This document shows, piece after piece, positions 7,573 to 15,971 of a DNA stretch of 64,000 nucleotides. Position 1 is the stretch's first letter, and each line of letters starts with the position of its first letter. The notes below the pieces were generated by a model that searched no databases, was not told where the DNA came from, and was given only the letters and a program-made list of their open reading frames with translations. Source of the stretch: Candidatus Nitronauta litoralis (lineage in GTDB: Bacteria; Nitrospinota; Nitrospinia; Nitrospinales; Nitrospinaceae); the NCBI GenBank assembly GCA_015698285.1, contig CP048685.1, positions 3,348,001 to 3,412,000 of the forward strand, given 5' to 3'. A program made the position numbers and the translations under genes.

Positions 7573-8396
7573 TACTTTTGACTATCCGGGGGCAGCAAAG
7601 CATTCATGCTTCTGCGGATTTTTTGTGGATTGACACGATCATGAATTCCCATTACGCCTACTCGAATCGCTTTTAAAAGTGTTGTTTCATTTTCAGTGCG
7701 GGTATTCAATTTGGCCACAAGTGGAATGATGATAAGGTTGGCCAGCATGATCCCGTAAAATGTCGTGATCAGTGCGGTAGCCAGGCCAGAACCAATCTGG
7801 CTTGGGTCTTCAAGTTGGGACAGCATTTGAATCAACCCGATAAGAGTTCCAGCCATTCCAAACACGGGTGACTGGACCGCCATGAACCTCAGGATTTTCT
7901 GACCACTATTGTGCCTTTCTACGAGGGCCTGCATCTCGCGCTCCATGATTTCCTGGATCTCCCTTGAATTGTAACCATCAACAATCATGGAAACCCCGGA
8001 CCGTAAAAACCGGTTGTTAAGAAATTCCTCTTCGGATTCAAGTCGCTTCATTCCACCAGTGCGGTATTTCGACGAAAGCGCCATAATTACGTCAACATAA
8101 TCCGCCGGTTTGTGAACATCCGGTTTATAGGCATTGATGATAACCGGGATCATTCCCAGAATTTTTTGGGAAGGGAAAGCAATAAATGCCGTGGTTACAG
8201 TTCCCCCAAAGACAATCAAACCAGAGGGGATACTCCAGAACAACCCAACTTCCCCCTGATAAAGGATGGCCCCAAAGATCAAAAGGAATCCGCACAGAGT
8301 TCCCAGAATCGTCCCCATATCCACAACATTCTGTTGTGGAGTGGCATCGATAGCCTGTTGCCTGAGTTCTTCTTGTGTTTTTACGGCAGTTGCCAT
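7572..8396 (-). CDS. motA: MotA-type stator protein
   Basis: Proton- or sodium-channel subunit of a rotary stator (MotA/PomA/ExbB superfamily). At 274 residues it has the MotA length. A cytoplasmic N-terminal tail of about 25 residues precedes the first helix pair (DMGTILGTLCGFLLIFGAIL, then IPSGLIVFGGTVTTAFIAFP). A long cytoplasmic loop with the conserved RSG and EREM segments follows. TM3 (SPVFGMAGTLIGLIQML) and TM4 (GLATALITTFYGIMLANLIIIPLVAKL) carry the typical Pro, Thr and Tyr residues. It lies 34 bases downstream of the cyclase-like gene and overlaps the pentapeptide gene. No other flagellar gene is in the window, so a non-flagellar motor cannot be excluded. Confidence 0.9.
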   Translation of the reverse strand: MATAVKTQEELRQQAIDATPQQNVVDMGTILGTLCGFLLIFGAILYQGEVGLFWSIPSGLIVFGGTVTTAFIAFPSQKILGMIPVIINAYKPDVHKPADYVDVIMALSSKYRTGGMKRLESEEEFLNNRFLRSGVSMIVDGYNSREIQEIMEREMQALVERHNSGQKILRFMAVQSPVFGMAGTLIGLIQMLSQLEDPSQIGSGLATALITTFYGIMLANLIIIPLVAKLNTRTENETTLLKAIRVGVMGIHDRVNPQKIRRSMNALLPPDSQK

Positions 8397-8430
8397 TTAA
8401 CTTTGTTATTCCCGTTCCAGTTGGATCCAG

Positions 8431-10512
8431 TCATGATTTTACCCCGGCAGAGCGATCACGTGTTCTAACTCTTAGAGACTTTAAAATATAACCATTTAGC
8501 CAGGAGAGGCTCATTACATCTCTGCGGCTTCCCGGGATAAAAACCTTAAGAAAATCTTCCTTATCTGCTTCTGTTTCCGTAACTTGCGGGCCAAGCTCTG
8601 CAACAGCCCGGTGCATGCAATTCAGCCCTCCAAAGGTTTTACAGAACAGTTCGCCCCAGGAGGTGAGATAAATCACTGTAACTGCCCGAAGTCGTCCAAC
8701 CCTCAAATTAATAAATTCACTGTATTGTGCGGAAGTCTGGCATTCCTTGATACTCCCCTTCAGGACTTCTGCAGGAAGGGGATTCCCAAAATCGAGAATC
8801 ATATAAAGCTGCTCGACATGAGCATCCATCAGCAATTGTTCATTGGGGATATTGGCTACATCGACTTGAGACAGAAAGTTGGATAATTCCTGGAGAATAC
8901 ACCGCAAATCATATTCCTTGATAGATTGATGGTGCTCAGATCTGAGGAGAAGGTTCGAATCTGGTCGAAACAAATTATTAAAACAAGTGAAGGCTAATAA
9001 AAAGGGGAGGGTGGAGGCTTTCTTGATGATGTTTTCTTTTGGAATTTGCTCAAGAAAGGCTTTTGATTTTCCACGGATAAGATACCATTCGCCTTTTTCC
9101 CTTGGATCTTTCTGGTGAAAAAGAAAAGTGAGTTCTTTTTCGCCCGTTTCCCCATCAATGAGGGCAAACAGACTTTCAACTTTATGATTGGATTTGTTGA
9201 AAAAGCTGAATAACTTTCGACCCAAAAGATGTGTGTCTCGTTCGGTTATGAGGGTTTTGCCTTCGCCCAGTGATTTGTTTTTCTCCGAGATCATTTTGTA
9301 AGAACTCATAAGAATCTTATTGATTCTGTCTCCAAGAGCAACCTTTTGCATCATTTGCCAATCAATGTATTTATTCAAATGATCCAATCTAGACCCCGGC
9401 CAGTCCCATTTTTTAATAAGGTCAATTAAAATTCTTTTTTTCTGATCGCGACTCCTGCGATCCAGGTCTTCCGCTGAAACCTGGGTGCCAACTTTAATAT
9501 AAAAAGCAGTGCGTAGGGCATCCAGTTCATTGAATCCTTTTTCTTCTTTAAAATATGCTTCAGACCTTAAAAACAGTGTCAGATAAGGATCTATGTCTTC
9601 AAAAGATTCCTGGGAAAACACCTTTTTCTTAATATCGTGGCATAAAAGGTTGAACCGGGTTTCCCGGAACATGTACTCCTCTAAAAGCCCCATCTTTATC
9701 AGGGTTTTAAAAGGGGACTTGAAAGACTTGATCAAGGCCCAGATCGAGCCTCCAAAAAACTCTCCCTCAGAAATATCTTCCACATTTCCGATGTCCACAA
9801 ATTCATCCGGGTTGAGCAATGTCTGGTAGTTCCGGATCATTTTACAGGCCTCGTCATATTGCTGATCAGTTGTTTCCAGGGGCATGATCCACCAGAAAGG
9901 TATTTTGCCTGCAATGATAACTAGAGAACGATACATTTCTTCCTTCAACAATTTAGCCAGTGCAGACCCCGTGCTTTCACTATCACTTTCCCCAAAAATA
10001 TTTTGTTTAACCTCCTCAATATCATTTACAAAAAAGTGGATTTCAAGACGGTGGTTTTCCCATACCCATTCTTCAATCAGGCGCAATTTTTTGGAAAAAA
10101 GATCCAGCTGTTCGGACGAGACATTATCTTTGTGGACTAAAAGCGTGTAGTCGAGATCTGATTTTTGAGTATGGGCGATTGAGCCGATACTCCCCATTAA
10201 AAGAACCGTCTCAATAAAGGGATTTAGCTCAATATTTCTCCGGATGACGACATCGGGGAAGAGCTCTTCGGCAGTGAATAGTATCTCTGGGGTCAATACG
10301 TAATTGGATATTCCTTGAGGAATATCTCCAGGAATATAGCCAGGCAACCCCTCCTGATTGGAGTGAAGCAACCTTGGAATCAGGGTGAAAACCCGTCTAT
10401 CCTTGAATGCAAGGATTTCATTTATGCGATCGAGTTTGAAACGATTGTAACGAATAAATAACTGCCGATTGTTAAACAATTCATTTATAAATCTTGATTT
10501 GTCTGCAGTCAT
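8431..10512 (-). CDS. Class I adenylate cyclase homologue (CyaA-like)
   Basis: 693 residues resembling enterobacterial class I adenylate cyclase, recognised from recall. The N-terminal block IPRLLHSNQEGLPGYIPGDI corresponds to the E. coli LPTLLH...PGY segment. The nucleotidyltransferase core MGSIGSIAHTQKSDLDYTLLV (about 106-126) holds the metal-binding pair D119/D121. Further shared blocks are LIEEWVWENHRLEIHFFVND, EEMYRSLVIIAGK, LNPDEFVDIG, EFFGGSIWALIKSFKSPFK, IDPYLTLFLR and ALRTAFYIKV. It is shorter than the 848-residue E. coli enzyme, mainly at the C-terminus where the regulatory region lies. Predicted to make cAMP from ATP. GCGGAACC precedes the ATG. It sits between motB and motA on the same strand, 181 bases after motB. 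The inactive-paralogue alternative is less likely because the DxD pair is intact. Confidence 0.8.
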   Translation of the reverse strand: MTADKSRFINELFNNRQLFIRYNRFKLDRINEILAFKDRRVFTLIPRLLHSNQEGLPGYIPGDIPQGISNYVLTPEILFTAEELFPDVVIRRNIELNPFIETVLLMGSIGSIAHTQKSDLDYTLLVHKDNVSSEQLDLFSKKLRLIEEWVWENHRLEIHFFVNDIEEVKQNIFGESDSESTGSALAKLLKEEMYRSLVIIAGKIPFWWIMPLETTDQQYDEACKMIRNYQTLLNPDEFVDIGNVEDISEGEFFGGSIWALIKSFKSPFKTLIKMGLLEEYMFRETRFNLLCHDIKKKVFSQESFEDIDPYLTLFLRSEAYFKEEKGFNELDALRTAFYIKVGTQVSAEDLDRRSRDQKKRILIDLIKKWDWPGSRLDHLNKYIDWQMMQKVALGDRINKILMSSYKMISEKNKSLGEGKTLITERDTHLLGRKLFSFFNKSNHKVESLFALIDGETGEKELTFLFHQKDPREKGEWYLIRGKSKAFLEQIPKENIIKKASTLPFLLAFTCFNNLFRPDSNLLLRSEHHQSIKEYDLRCILQELSNFLSQVDVANIPNEQLLMDAHVEQLYMILDFGNPLPAEVLKGSIKECQTSAQYSEFINLRVGRLRAVTVIYLTSWGELFCKTFGGLNCMHRAVAELGPQVTETEADKEDFLKVFIPGSRRDVMSLSWLNGYILKSLRVRTRDRSAGVKS

Positions 10513-10693
10513 ATTGGTTCCGCAAAAATTACAATTTAAAAAAACCGGGATTAAGTTCCGACCTCGCGTTGTGAGTATTCAGGCTCTTTTATTTTGCCGC
10601 CGTTTGGGAGTTTTAACGGGGTCTTTTTAAGTATAAGGGAGGATAGAGAAAACCAACAATTTAAAATTTTGAGTCCAAAAAACCGGGTAAAAG

Positions 10694-12268
10694 TTAATTT
10701 TTTCCGGAAGCCTCCATTTCTTTTATTTCGGAGGGAGATTTTCCAAAGGCACTACTCGCTTTCTTTATCCGCTCTGAACCAATTTTAAGCCCCTGTTTAT
10801 TGGACTCTTCTTCAACAACATCTTTATCTTTAACTAAAACTACTTCCACTCTGCGGTTATGAGCTCGGGCATCATCTCCTTTGGAATTGTCCATTTTGGG
10901 GCGAAATTCCCCGAACCCTGTGACAGACATTTTTTCGGGGGGAAGTTTGAGTCTGTCGATCATTACTCTTGCAACACGAGCTGCCCGCGCGGCCGAGAGT
11001 TCCCAATTGGAGGCATAAACTCCACCACCACGAAGCGGCACATCATCAGTGTGCCCTTGAACCATAACTTCCTTAAGACCTTCGAGATACCGGTCACCAA
11101 TCGATTCAATGATTTTTTCTTCAGCACCACTAACAAGGGTTGCCGAGCCTGGGGAAAAGAACTCATCTGACTTCAGAGCGATATGTATGGTTGCCCGGTT
11201 TCCTGGAATAAAAGTTTCGTATCGGGCTTGATGCTTCTCGGATTCTTTTTTTATCCAATTCAACATCTCCCATTCTTTTTGAGTCAGATAAAAGTTTTTT
11301 TTATCGACTCGTATTTTTCTGTCTTGCCAGGAGGATGTAACATCGAACAATTTTTGCGCATCAATACGTGAAACCGACACCATTAGGATGAACACAGCCA
11401 ACAATAATGTGATCATATCTGAATAGGTAATCAAAAATCCTTCCAGACCTGAGGAAAACTCAGCGGTGGCCTGCGCCCGGCTCTCAACCCCCATTCGATG
11501 CTCCATTTTTTCTGAAGCATCTTTTTCTTCATTCAAAGAAACTTTCATTTCTAACTGAGCAATATAATCCTGAAGTTTGTCCAGGTCCGAGACCATTTTT
11601 TTTCGTTCTTCTAGTAGATCGTTAATCTCCATTTTGAGATCCAGTATGATTTCGGAAGGAAGCATACCTTCTTCACCTGGCTCGACACTTCCGTAGAGCA
11701 TCTTTTCATAGTTTTCTATTAGGTCATCTTTTTCCCGCAGCAATCTTTCAATTTCTTTGGTGGGTTTTCCGGACCGTTTATTCAAATCCTCTTTTAATTG
11801 CTCAATCTCATCATTAAGAGTTTCAAACTTTTCCTGGTCTTTACGTAGGCGTTTGAGTTCTTTCAAAAGAAGGGATTTGTCCTTTTGGTTTTTTTCATTA
11901 ACCTGTTTTTCTTCCTGAATACGCTCCTTTAAATGTGCCTCTCGTTCCTTCAATCTTTCAAATTTATCCTGTAGAACCGGGTCTTGATCGACAATCTCCT
12001 GAGTGGGTTCTTCAATTTCCTTTAATGAATCCTTGATCCCGGAATGACGAGCCAACCTGGCCGCCCAGGCTTGCGACTGGGCTTCCCGGATTTGCTCATC
12101 TTTGGCTTCGATCTCCTTGTGCATTTCCTGAATCTTTTTTCGATTCAGGGTCAGAATGGCCTGGATCTTTTCGTTGAGCTGGGATTTTTCCTTTTCCTGC
12201 TTTTTCAGCTCATTCGATTTGATCTTTAGCTGTTCTTTGACAAGCTGTATGTTATCTGAAGTTTCCAT
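10694..12268 (-). CDS. motB: MotB-type stator protein with long N-terminal coiled coil
   Basis: 524 residues. Residues about 5-265 are a Lys/Glu/Gln-rich coiled coil with no membrane segment, broken near residues 85-100 and 165-215. The MotB transmembrane helix follows at 277-300 (GFLITYSDMITLLLAVFILM), where D284 is the expected ion-carrying aspartate. A periplasmic linker leads to an OmpA-like peptidoglycan-binding domain at about 362-480 with FFSPGSATL, VQGHTDDVPL, NWELSAARA and NRRVEVVL. A charged tail closes the protein. Ordinary MotB has about 30-50 residues before the membrane, so the 276-residue cytoplasmic extension is exceptional. First gene of the motB-cyclase-motA-pentapeptide series. 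The start ATG has only a weak, distant Shine-Dalgarno, but the coiled coil reads continuously. Confidence 0.85.
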   Translation of the reverse strand: METSDNIQLVKEQLKIKSNELKKQEKEKSQLNEKIQAILTLNRKKIQEMHKEIEAKDEQIREAQSQAWAARLARHSGIKDSLKEIEEPTQEIVDQDPVLQDKFERLKEREAHLKERIQEEKQVNEKNQKDKSLLLKELKRLRKDQEKFETLNDEIEQLKEDLNKRSGKPTKEIERLLREKDDLIENYEKMLYGSVEPGEEGMLPSEIILDLKMEINDLLEERKKMVSDLDKLQDYIAQLEMKVSLNEEKDASEKMEHRMGVESRAQATAEFSSGLEGFLITYSDMITLLLAVFILMVSVSRIDAQKLFDVTSSWQDRKIRVDKKNFYLTQKEWEMLNWIKKESEKHQARYETFIPGNRATIHIALKSDEFFSPGSATLVSGAEEKIIESIGDRYLEGLKEVMVQGHTDDVPLRGGGVYASNWELSAARAARVARVMIDRLKLPPEKMSVTGFGEFRPKMDNSKGDDARAHNRRVEVVLVKDKDVVEEESNKQGLKIGSERIKKASSAFGKSPSEIKEMEASGKN

Positions 12269-12456
12269 ATGTATTCTTATCCCGTTCCTTACATAACGGT
12301 TGGAAAGGTTAAGATAATTATATTAAAATCAACTGGTGAAAGGTATATTGTTTCAATTGGCCTGCCAGATAATCCCATTCAGGCCTATAAATCCTCTTTT
12401 TCCTGAGGCCAGTTGAAGGTCTCATACCTCCGAACCCACCTTTTTCGGCGCGTTTC

Positions 12457-13938
12457 TTGAAAAACCAACCTCCCTTGTTAAAGTCAAAATTTTTTTGGAT
12501 AGGCATTTTTTATTTTGCCGAGGGCTTTCCTCTGGGGGTTTTTTACGATGTTTTTCCCGTCCACTTCCGACAACAAGGCGTTGATCTTTGGAAAATAGGG
12601 TTTATGAGTTTACTGGGTTTGTCATGGACCATTAAATTTTTATGGGCTCCAGCCATCGATTATTTTCGTCACCACCGAAAATGGATTTTTGGTATGGATA
12701 TGCTCATGGGAGGGGTGCTTCTTCTTTTTGCACTTTGGGTGGATTTTGGACCCTGGGTTTGGGTTGCAATAGGTCTTTTCACCTTGTTTTCGGCCACCAG
12801 TGATATTGCCATTGATGCATACACCATCGAGATGCTTGAGAAAAAGGAGCTGGGAATGGCAAATGGGCTCCGCAACGGATTTTATAGAGTGGGAATGTTG
12901 GCAGCCGGTTTTATTTTAATTCTAAGCGACTGGCTTGGGTGGGCAGCAACTTACATGGCGGGGGCTGGAATCCTGGCATGTTGTGGAATGATTTGTTTGT
13001 TTGCTCCAGATGAAAAGCAAATCAATACGCGATCCTCGATCTCCGTAAGGCAGGAATGGAAAAACCTTGCAAGTCATCCAATGGCCGTACTTGGAGTGTA
13101 CTTCATTTTTCTTGGTGTTCTTCGACTCGTGGATTTGAAAACCGGGATTCTGAGTTCAAGCCCTTATCTTTGGCCATTTCTGTTGTTGTCCGGAGGGGTT
13201 CTATATGGGGCTGCAGTAATTTTTTATTCCTCTTCAGCTAAACGAACAGACAATGAAACCAAAGCCCGACTCAAGGAAGGACCTGTCTTTGGCGCAATTT
13301 TTGAGTTATTACAGCGGCCGTATATTATTCCCATCATTATTTTTATACTTATCTTTAAACTGGCAGACACCTCTATGGGATTTATGGTGAAACCTTTTTG
13401 GGTGGATACCGGTTTTTCTGCATCACAAATCGGGCTGGTTTCTGTTCAAATAGGGCTTGGACTTTCAATTGCTGGTGGGCTGGTAGGGGGGTGGTATACG
13501 GACCGCGCTGGAATATTCAAAGCGATTTGGGTTCTGGGGTTGTGGCAGGCTTTGTCTAATCTTGGATACGCTTACGTTGCTTCTGTCATTCCCCTGGCTG
13601 AATCGGGAATACCGTTAACAGCCGATTCAAAAATATTAATGTACAGCGCTAGTGTACTCGAGTCATTTACAGGCGGCCTTGGATCCGCTGCTTTCCTTGC
13701 GTTCCTGATGGCCATTGTCAATCAGCGTAGATCAGCTGCAGAGTATGCATTGCTTTCATCAATTTTTGCTTTTAGCCGTTCAGTAGCAGGCTGGGCTGGC
13801 GGATTTGGCGCTCATGCGATGGGATACGCTCCCTATTTTCTTTTGACCTTTTTTCTGGCTTTCCCCGCTTACTTTTTTCTTCCCTGGGTGAAAAAAATGT
13901 TGGCCTGGTCCGAAGGAGAAAATCGTGGAAGCGGATAG
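12457..13938 (+). CDS. AmpG-family MFS permease
   Basis: 493-residue, about 12-14 TM transporter. AmpG-type signatures are present: YFAEGFPLGVFYDVFPVHFR, then GLSWTIKFLWAPAIDYF, ATSDIAIDAYTIEML in the first half, and ESFTGGLGSAAFLAFLMA with EYALLSSIFAFSR in the second. AmpG proteins carry anhydro-muropeptides into the cytoplasm for wall recycling. The family also contains other solute carriers, so the substrate is inferred. The start used is TTG (12457-12459); the frame is open upstream but offers no ATG and the Shine-Dalgarno is poor, so the N-terminus could be off by a few residues. Its 3' end overlaps the hydrolase gene by 14 bases, indicating an operon. Confidence 0.85.
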   Translation: MKNQPPLLKSKFFWIGIFYFAEGFPLGVFYDVFPVHFRQQGVDLWKIGFMSLLGLSWTIKFLWAPAIDYFRHHRKWIFGMDMLMGGVLLLFALWVDFGPWVWVAIGLFTLFSATSDIAIDAYTIEMLEKKELGMANGLRNGFYRVGMLAAGFILILSDWLGWAATYMAGAGILACCGMICLFAPDEKQINTRSSISVRQEWKNLASHPMAVLGVYFIFLGVLRLVDLKTGILSSSPYLWPFLLLSGGVLYGAAVIFYSSSAKRTDNETKARLKEGPVFGAIFELLQRPYIIPIIIFILIFKLADTSMGFMVKPFWVDTGFSASQIGLVSVQIGLGLSIAGGLVGGWYTDRAGIFKAIWVLGLWQALSNLGYAYVASVIPLAESGIPLTADSKILMYSASVLESFTGGLGSAAFLAFLMAIVNQRRSAAEYALLSSIFAFSRSVAGWAGGFGAHAMGYAPYFLLTFFLAFPAYFFLPWVKKMLAWSEGENRGSG

Positions 13939-14581
13939 TACTATTTTATATTTGCACGGGTTTTCATCTGGTCCGCAATCCAACAAGGCAGTTTTATTCC
14001 GTAAAGAGTTTTCCCGACATGGAATAAATTTGATTATTCCTGATTTGGAAGGAGGAAGTTTTAGGAATTTAACCATTAGTAGCCAGATGAATATTATCCG
14101 CAATGTTATTTATCAAAATCCTTCTTCGAAATATGGGGTTATTGGAAGCAGTATGGGAGGTTATTTGGCTTTGCTGACGGCAGAAACTCAACCTCTGGTA
14201 ACGACCTTGTTTTTAATGTGTCCGGGAATAAACTTTGTAAAACGGTGGCAAAGACGGCTCGGATTTGAATATCCCCATAGAGTAAGAATTCCAAGCTTGA
14301 TTCAGGTTTTTAATTTTCGTTACAATAAAGTGATGGATTTAAGCAGTGAAATTTTTTGTGATGCCAAGCGTTGGGAGCAAATCAATTTGGGAAGACAGAT
14401 TTCATCCCGGTTGGTTCATGGAATGTTGGATGATGTTGTCCCGATCGAAGAATCGAGAAATTATGTCCAAAAAAATTTCCGTGCGGAATTGGTGGAGCTT
14501 AAATCCGATCATGGGTTATTATCTCATTCCAATTGGATAGCCAAAGACGCTGTTCATTTTTTTAAACTTCATGGATTTTAA
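13925..14581 (+). CDS. YqiA/UPF0227-type alpha/beta-hydrolase
   Basis: 218-residue cytoplasmic esterase-like protein. LYLHGFSSGPQSNK near the N-terminus supplies the oxyanion-hole segment. GSSMGGY (about 74-80) is the nucleophile elbow with S76. LVHGMLDDVVP (about 175) gives the acid and the SDHGLLSH region the histidine. The family contains short-chain acyl esterases; the natural substrate is unknown. The GTG start at 13925 follows AAGGAG at good spacing and overlaps the permease gene, so the two are coupled. It lies 9 bases before the response regulator, which may share the transcript. Confidence 0.85.
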   Translation: MEADSTILYLHGFSSGPQSNKAVLFRKEFSRHGINLIIPDLEGGSFRNLTISSQMNIIRNVIYQNPSSKYGVIGSSMGGYLALLTAETQPLVTTLFLMCPGINFVKRWQRRLGFEYPHRVRIPSLIQVFNFRYNKVMDLSSEIFCDAKRWEQINLGRQISSRLVHGMLDDVVPIEESRNYVQKNFRAELVELKSDHGLLSHSNWIAKDAVHFFKLHGF

Positions 14582-14590
14582 TTAACAGTC

Positions 14591-15310
14591 ATGATAGGTA
14601 CCAGCAACCTGGCAAGCAGAAGAGAGTTTTCCATTATTGCAGTTGACGATGATCCTGAGATTCTAGAATCTCTTGTGGAGGATATTCGTGGCGATGGATT
14701 GCATTTGTCTGTGGCCTGTAATGGGGAGGAAGGATTACAGCTCATTAAAAATGAAAACCCAGACCTGGTAATACTGGATGTAAACATGCCATGCCTGAAC
14801 GGGTTGGAGGTTTGTGAAATGTTGCGCAAGGATAAAAAGTTTTCACACCTCCCTGTTATTTTTCTCTCTGGACGGGATATGGAAATAGACAGAATCAATG
14901 GACTTGAAACCGGTGCCGATGATTATGTTTTGAAACCTTACAACGCGAAAGAACTGCTCCTCAGGATAAAAGGAATACTCTGGCGAGTGTATGGGCGCAA
15001 TCCACGGGAAAAAACTCTGAGTCTTGGAGAACTACAGGTGAATTTTGAAAACTATCAGGTCTGGGTAGATGACCGTCCCGTATCCCTTACCCTCACAGAG
15101 TTTCGTTTACTTTCGGAGTTACTGGAAGTTCCTGGTAGGGTGAAAAGTCGGGATTCCCTATTGGACAAAATCTGGGACCATACCGAAGAAATTTTTTCAA
15201 GAACAGTAGACACCCACATTCAACGGTTAAGAAATAAATTACAGAACGCAGGACGGTACATTGAAACAGTTCGAGGCATTGGATACAGGTTTCACCTGGA
15301 AGACCAATAA
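14591..15310 (+). CDS. OmpR/PhoB-type response regulator (orphan)
   Basis: 239 residues. The receiver domain covers about 13-130 with acidic triad DDD (19-21), phospho-acceptor D63 in LVILDVNMP, and K115 in DYVLKPY. A winged-helix DNA-binding domain covers about 140-236 with LTLTEFRLLSELLEVPG, SRTVDTHIQRLRNKL and the closing VRGIGYRF. It is a two-component transcription factor, but no histidine kinase is encoded nearby, so its partner is elsewhere. The ATG at 14591 has no clear Shine-Dalgarno; expression may rely on the upstream hydrolase/permease genes. Targets cannot be deduced from the window. Confidence 0.93.
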   Translation: MIGTSNLASRREFSIIAVDDDPEILESLVEDIRGDGLHLSVACNGEEGLQLIKNENPDLVILDVNMPCLNGLEVCEMLRKDKKFSHLPVIFLSGRDMEIDRINGLETGADDYVLKPYNAKELLLRIKGILWRVYGRNPREKTLSLGELQVNFENYQVWVDDRPVSLTLTEFRLLSELLEVPGRVKSRDSLLDKIWDHTEEIFSRTVDTHIQRLRNKLQNAGRYIETVRGIGYRFHLEDQ

Positions 15311-15425
15311 CTCTTTTGAAAGTTATCTCCAATACTCCCCAAGTTGCTTCTACCTATCTTAATCGAGAAAAAAATTTCGGTTGTGACAAAATTGTAACTT
15401 AATCAACATATTTTCTTCAAATTTA

Positions 15426-15439
15426 GTCAGTATTCTGAC
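15426..15439. promoter_or_regulatory. Inverted repeat before the XRE regulator, possible operator
   Basis: GTCAG-TATT-CTGAC is a perfect 5-base inverted repeat 33 bases upstream of the XRE gene start. XRE-type repressors often bind such short dyads in their own promoters, so autoregulation is plausible. It could also be chance; no second copy was noticed. Confidence 0.3.
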
Positions 15440-15472
15440 AACATCATAAATCTGATATGGGAGAATCACCCA

Positions 15473-15916
15473 ATGGATATGGTCATGGAGGATGTAATGA
15501 CAGAAACAAATAACTCACCGAAAATCGATTCCGTAGGAGCAAGGCTAAGAATGTGGAGACATTCCAATATGCTACGCCTTGTTGATTTAGCGGAATTAAT
15601 CGGTGTTTCTCAAGGGTCGCTTTCTGACCTGGAAAATGATAAATCGCTTCCCTCGGCCGGAACTCTCACGGGCCTCTGTATTCGGACGGACTTGAATATT
15701 TACTGGCTGTTAACAGGGACCGGGCCGATCACTGTAAAGGACCGCAATATTGAAATAGACACTTCCCATGAAGCGGCTTTTATGCAAATGATGCAGGATA
15801 AGGACCTGAGGAAAACGGTAAATCGCCTTGTTGAAGTTTATAAAAGGGGCACTTCATCTCAAAAAGCTATGTTAAAAGGTTTTTTAAGTGGGGTTGAGTT
15901 AGACGTTTCTGGCTGA
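15473..15916 (+). CDS. XRE-family HTH regulator
   Basis: 147 residues. A lambda-repressor-type helix-turn-helix spans about 20-80: VGARLRMWRHSNMLRLVDLAE, then LIGVSQGSLSDLENDKSLPS, ending in NIYWLLTGTGP, a pattern common in CI-like repressors. The C-terminal 60 residues are helical and resemble no peptidase or ligand domain I know. A GGGAG Shine-Dalgarno lies about 9 bases before the ATG at 15473; M4 and M9 are alternative starts. The gene is monocistronic, closed by a strong terminator at 15925-15971. No phage genes are nearby, so it is probably a host regulator. Confidence 0.85.
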   Translation: MDMVMEDVMTETNNSPKIDSVGARLRMWRHSNMLRLVDLAELIGVSQGSLSDLENDKSLPSAGTLTGLCIRTDLNIYWLLTGTGPITVKDRNIEIDTSHEAAFMQMMQDKDLRKTVNRLVEVYKRGTSSQKAMLKGFLSGVELDVSG

Positions 15917-15924
15917 CTTGAAAA

Positions 15925-15971
15925 GGGTGGGTTCAAATCAACACAGAACTACTGGGAACCCACCCGTTTTT
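15925..15971. terminator. Bidirectional terminator overlapping the batE stop
   Basis: GGGTGGGTTC (15925-15934) pairs perfectly with GAACCCACCC (15956-15965) over a 21-base loop, and GTTTTT follows at 15966-15971. It terminates the XRE gene on the plus strand. On the minus strand the same stem is followed by TTTTC and overlaps the last batE codons and stop (15933-15935). Confidence 0.8.

Noticed and set aside
12318-12506. Minus-strand 62-codon frame before the AmpG-type gene
   Set aside because: It overlaps the permease 5' end, shows no family or Shine-Dalgarno, and is low-complexity; treated as chance.
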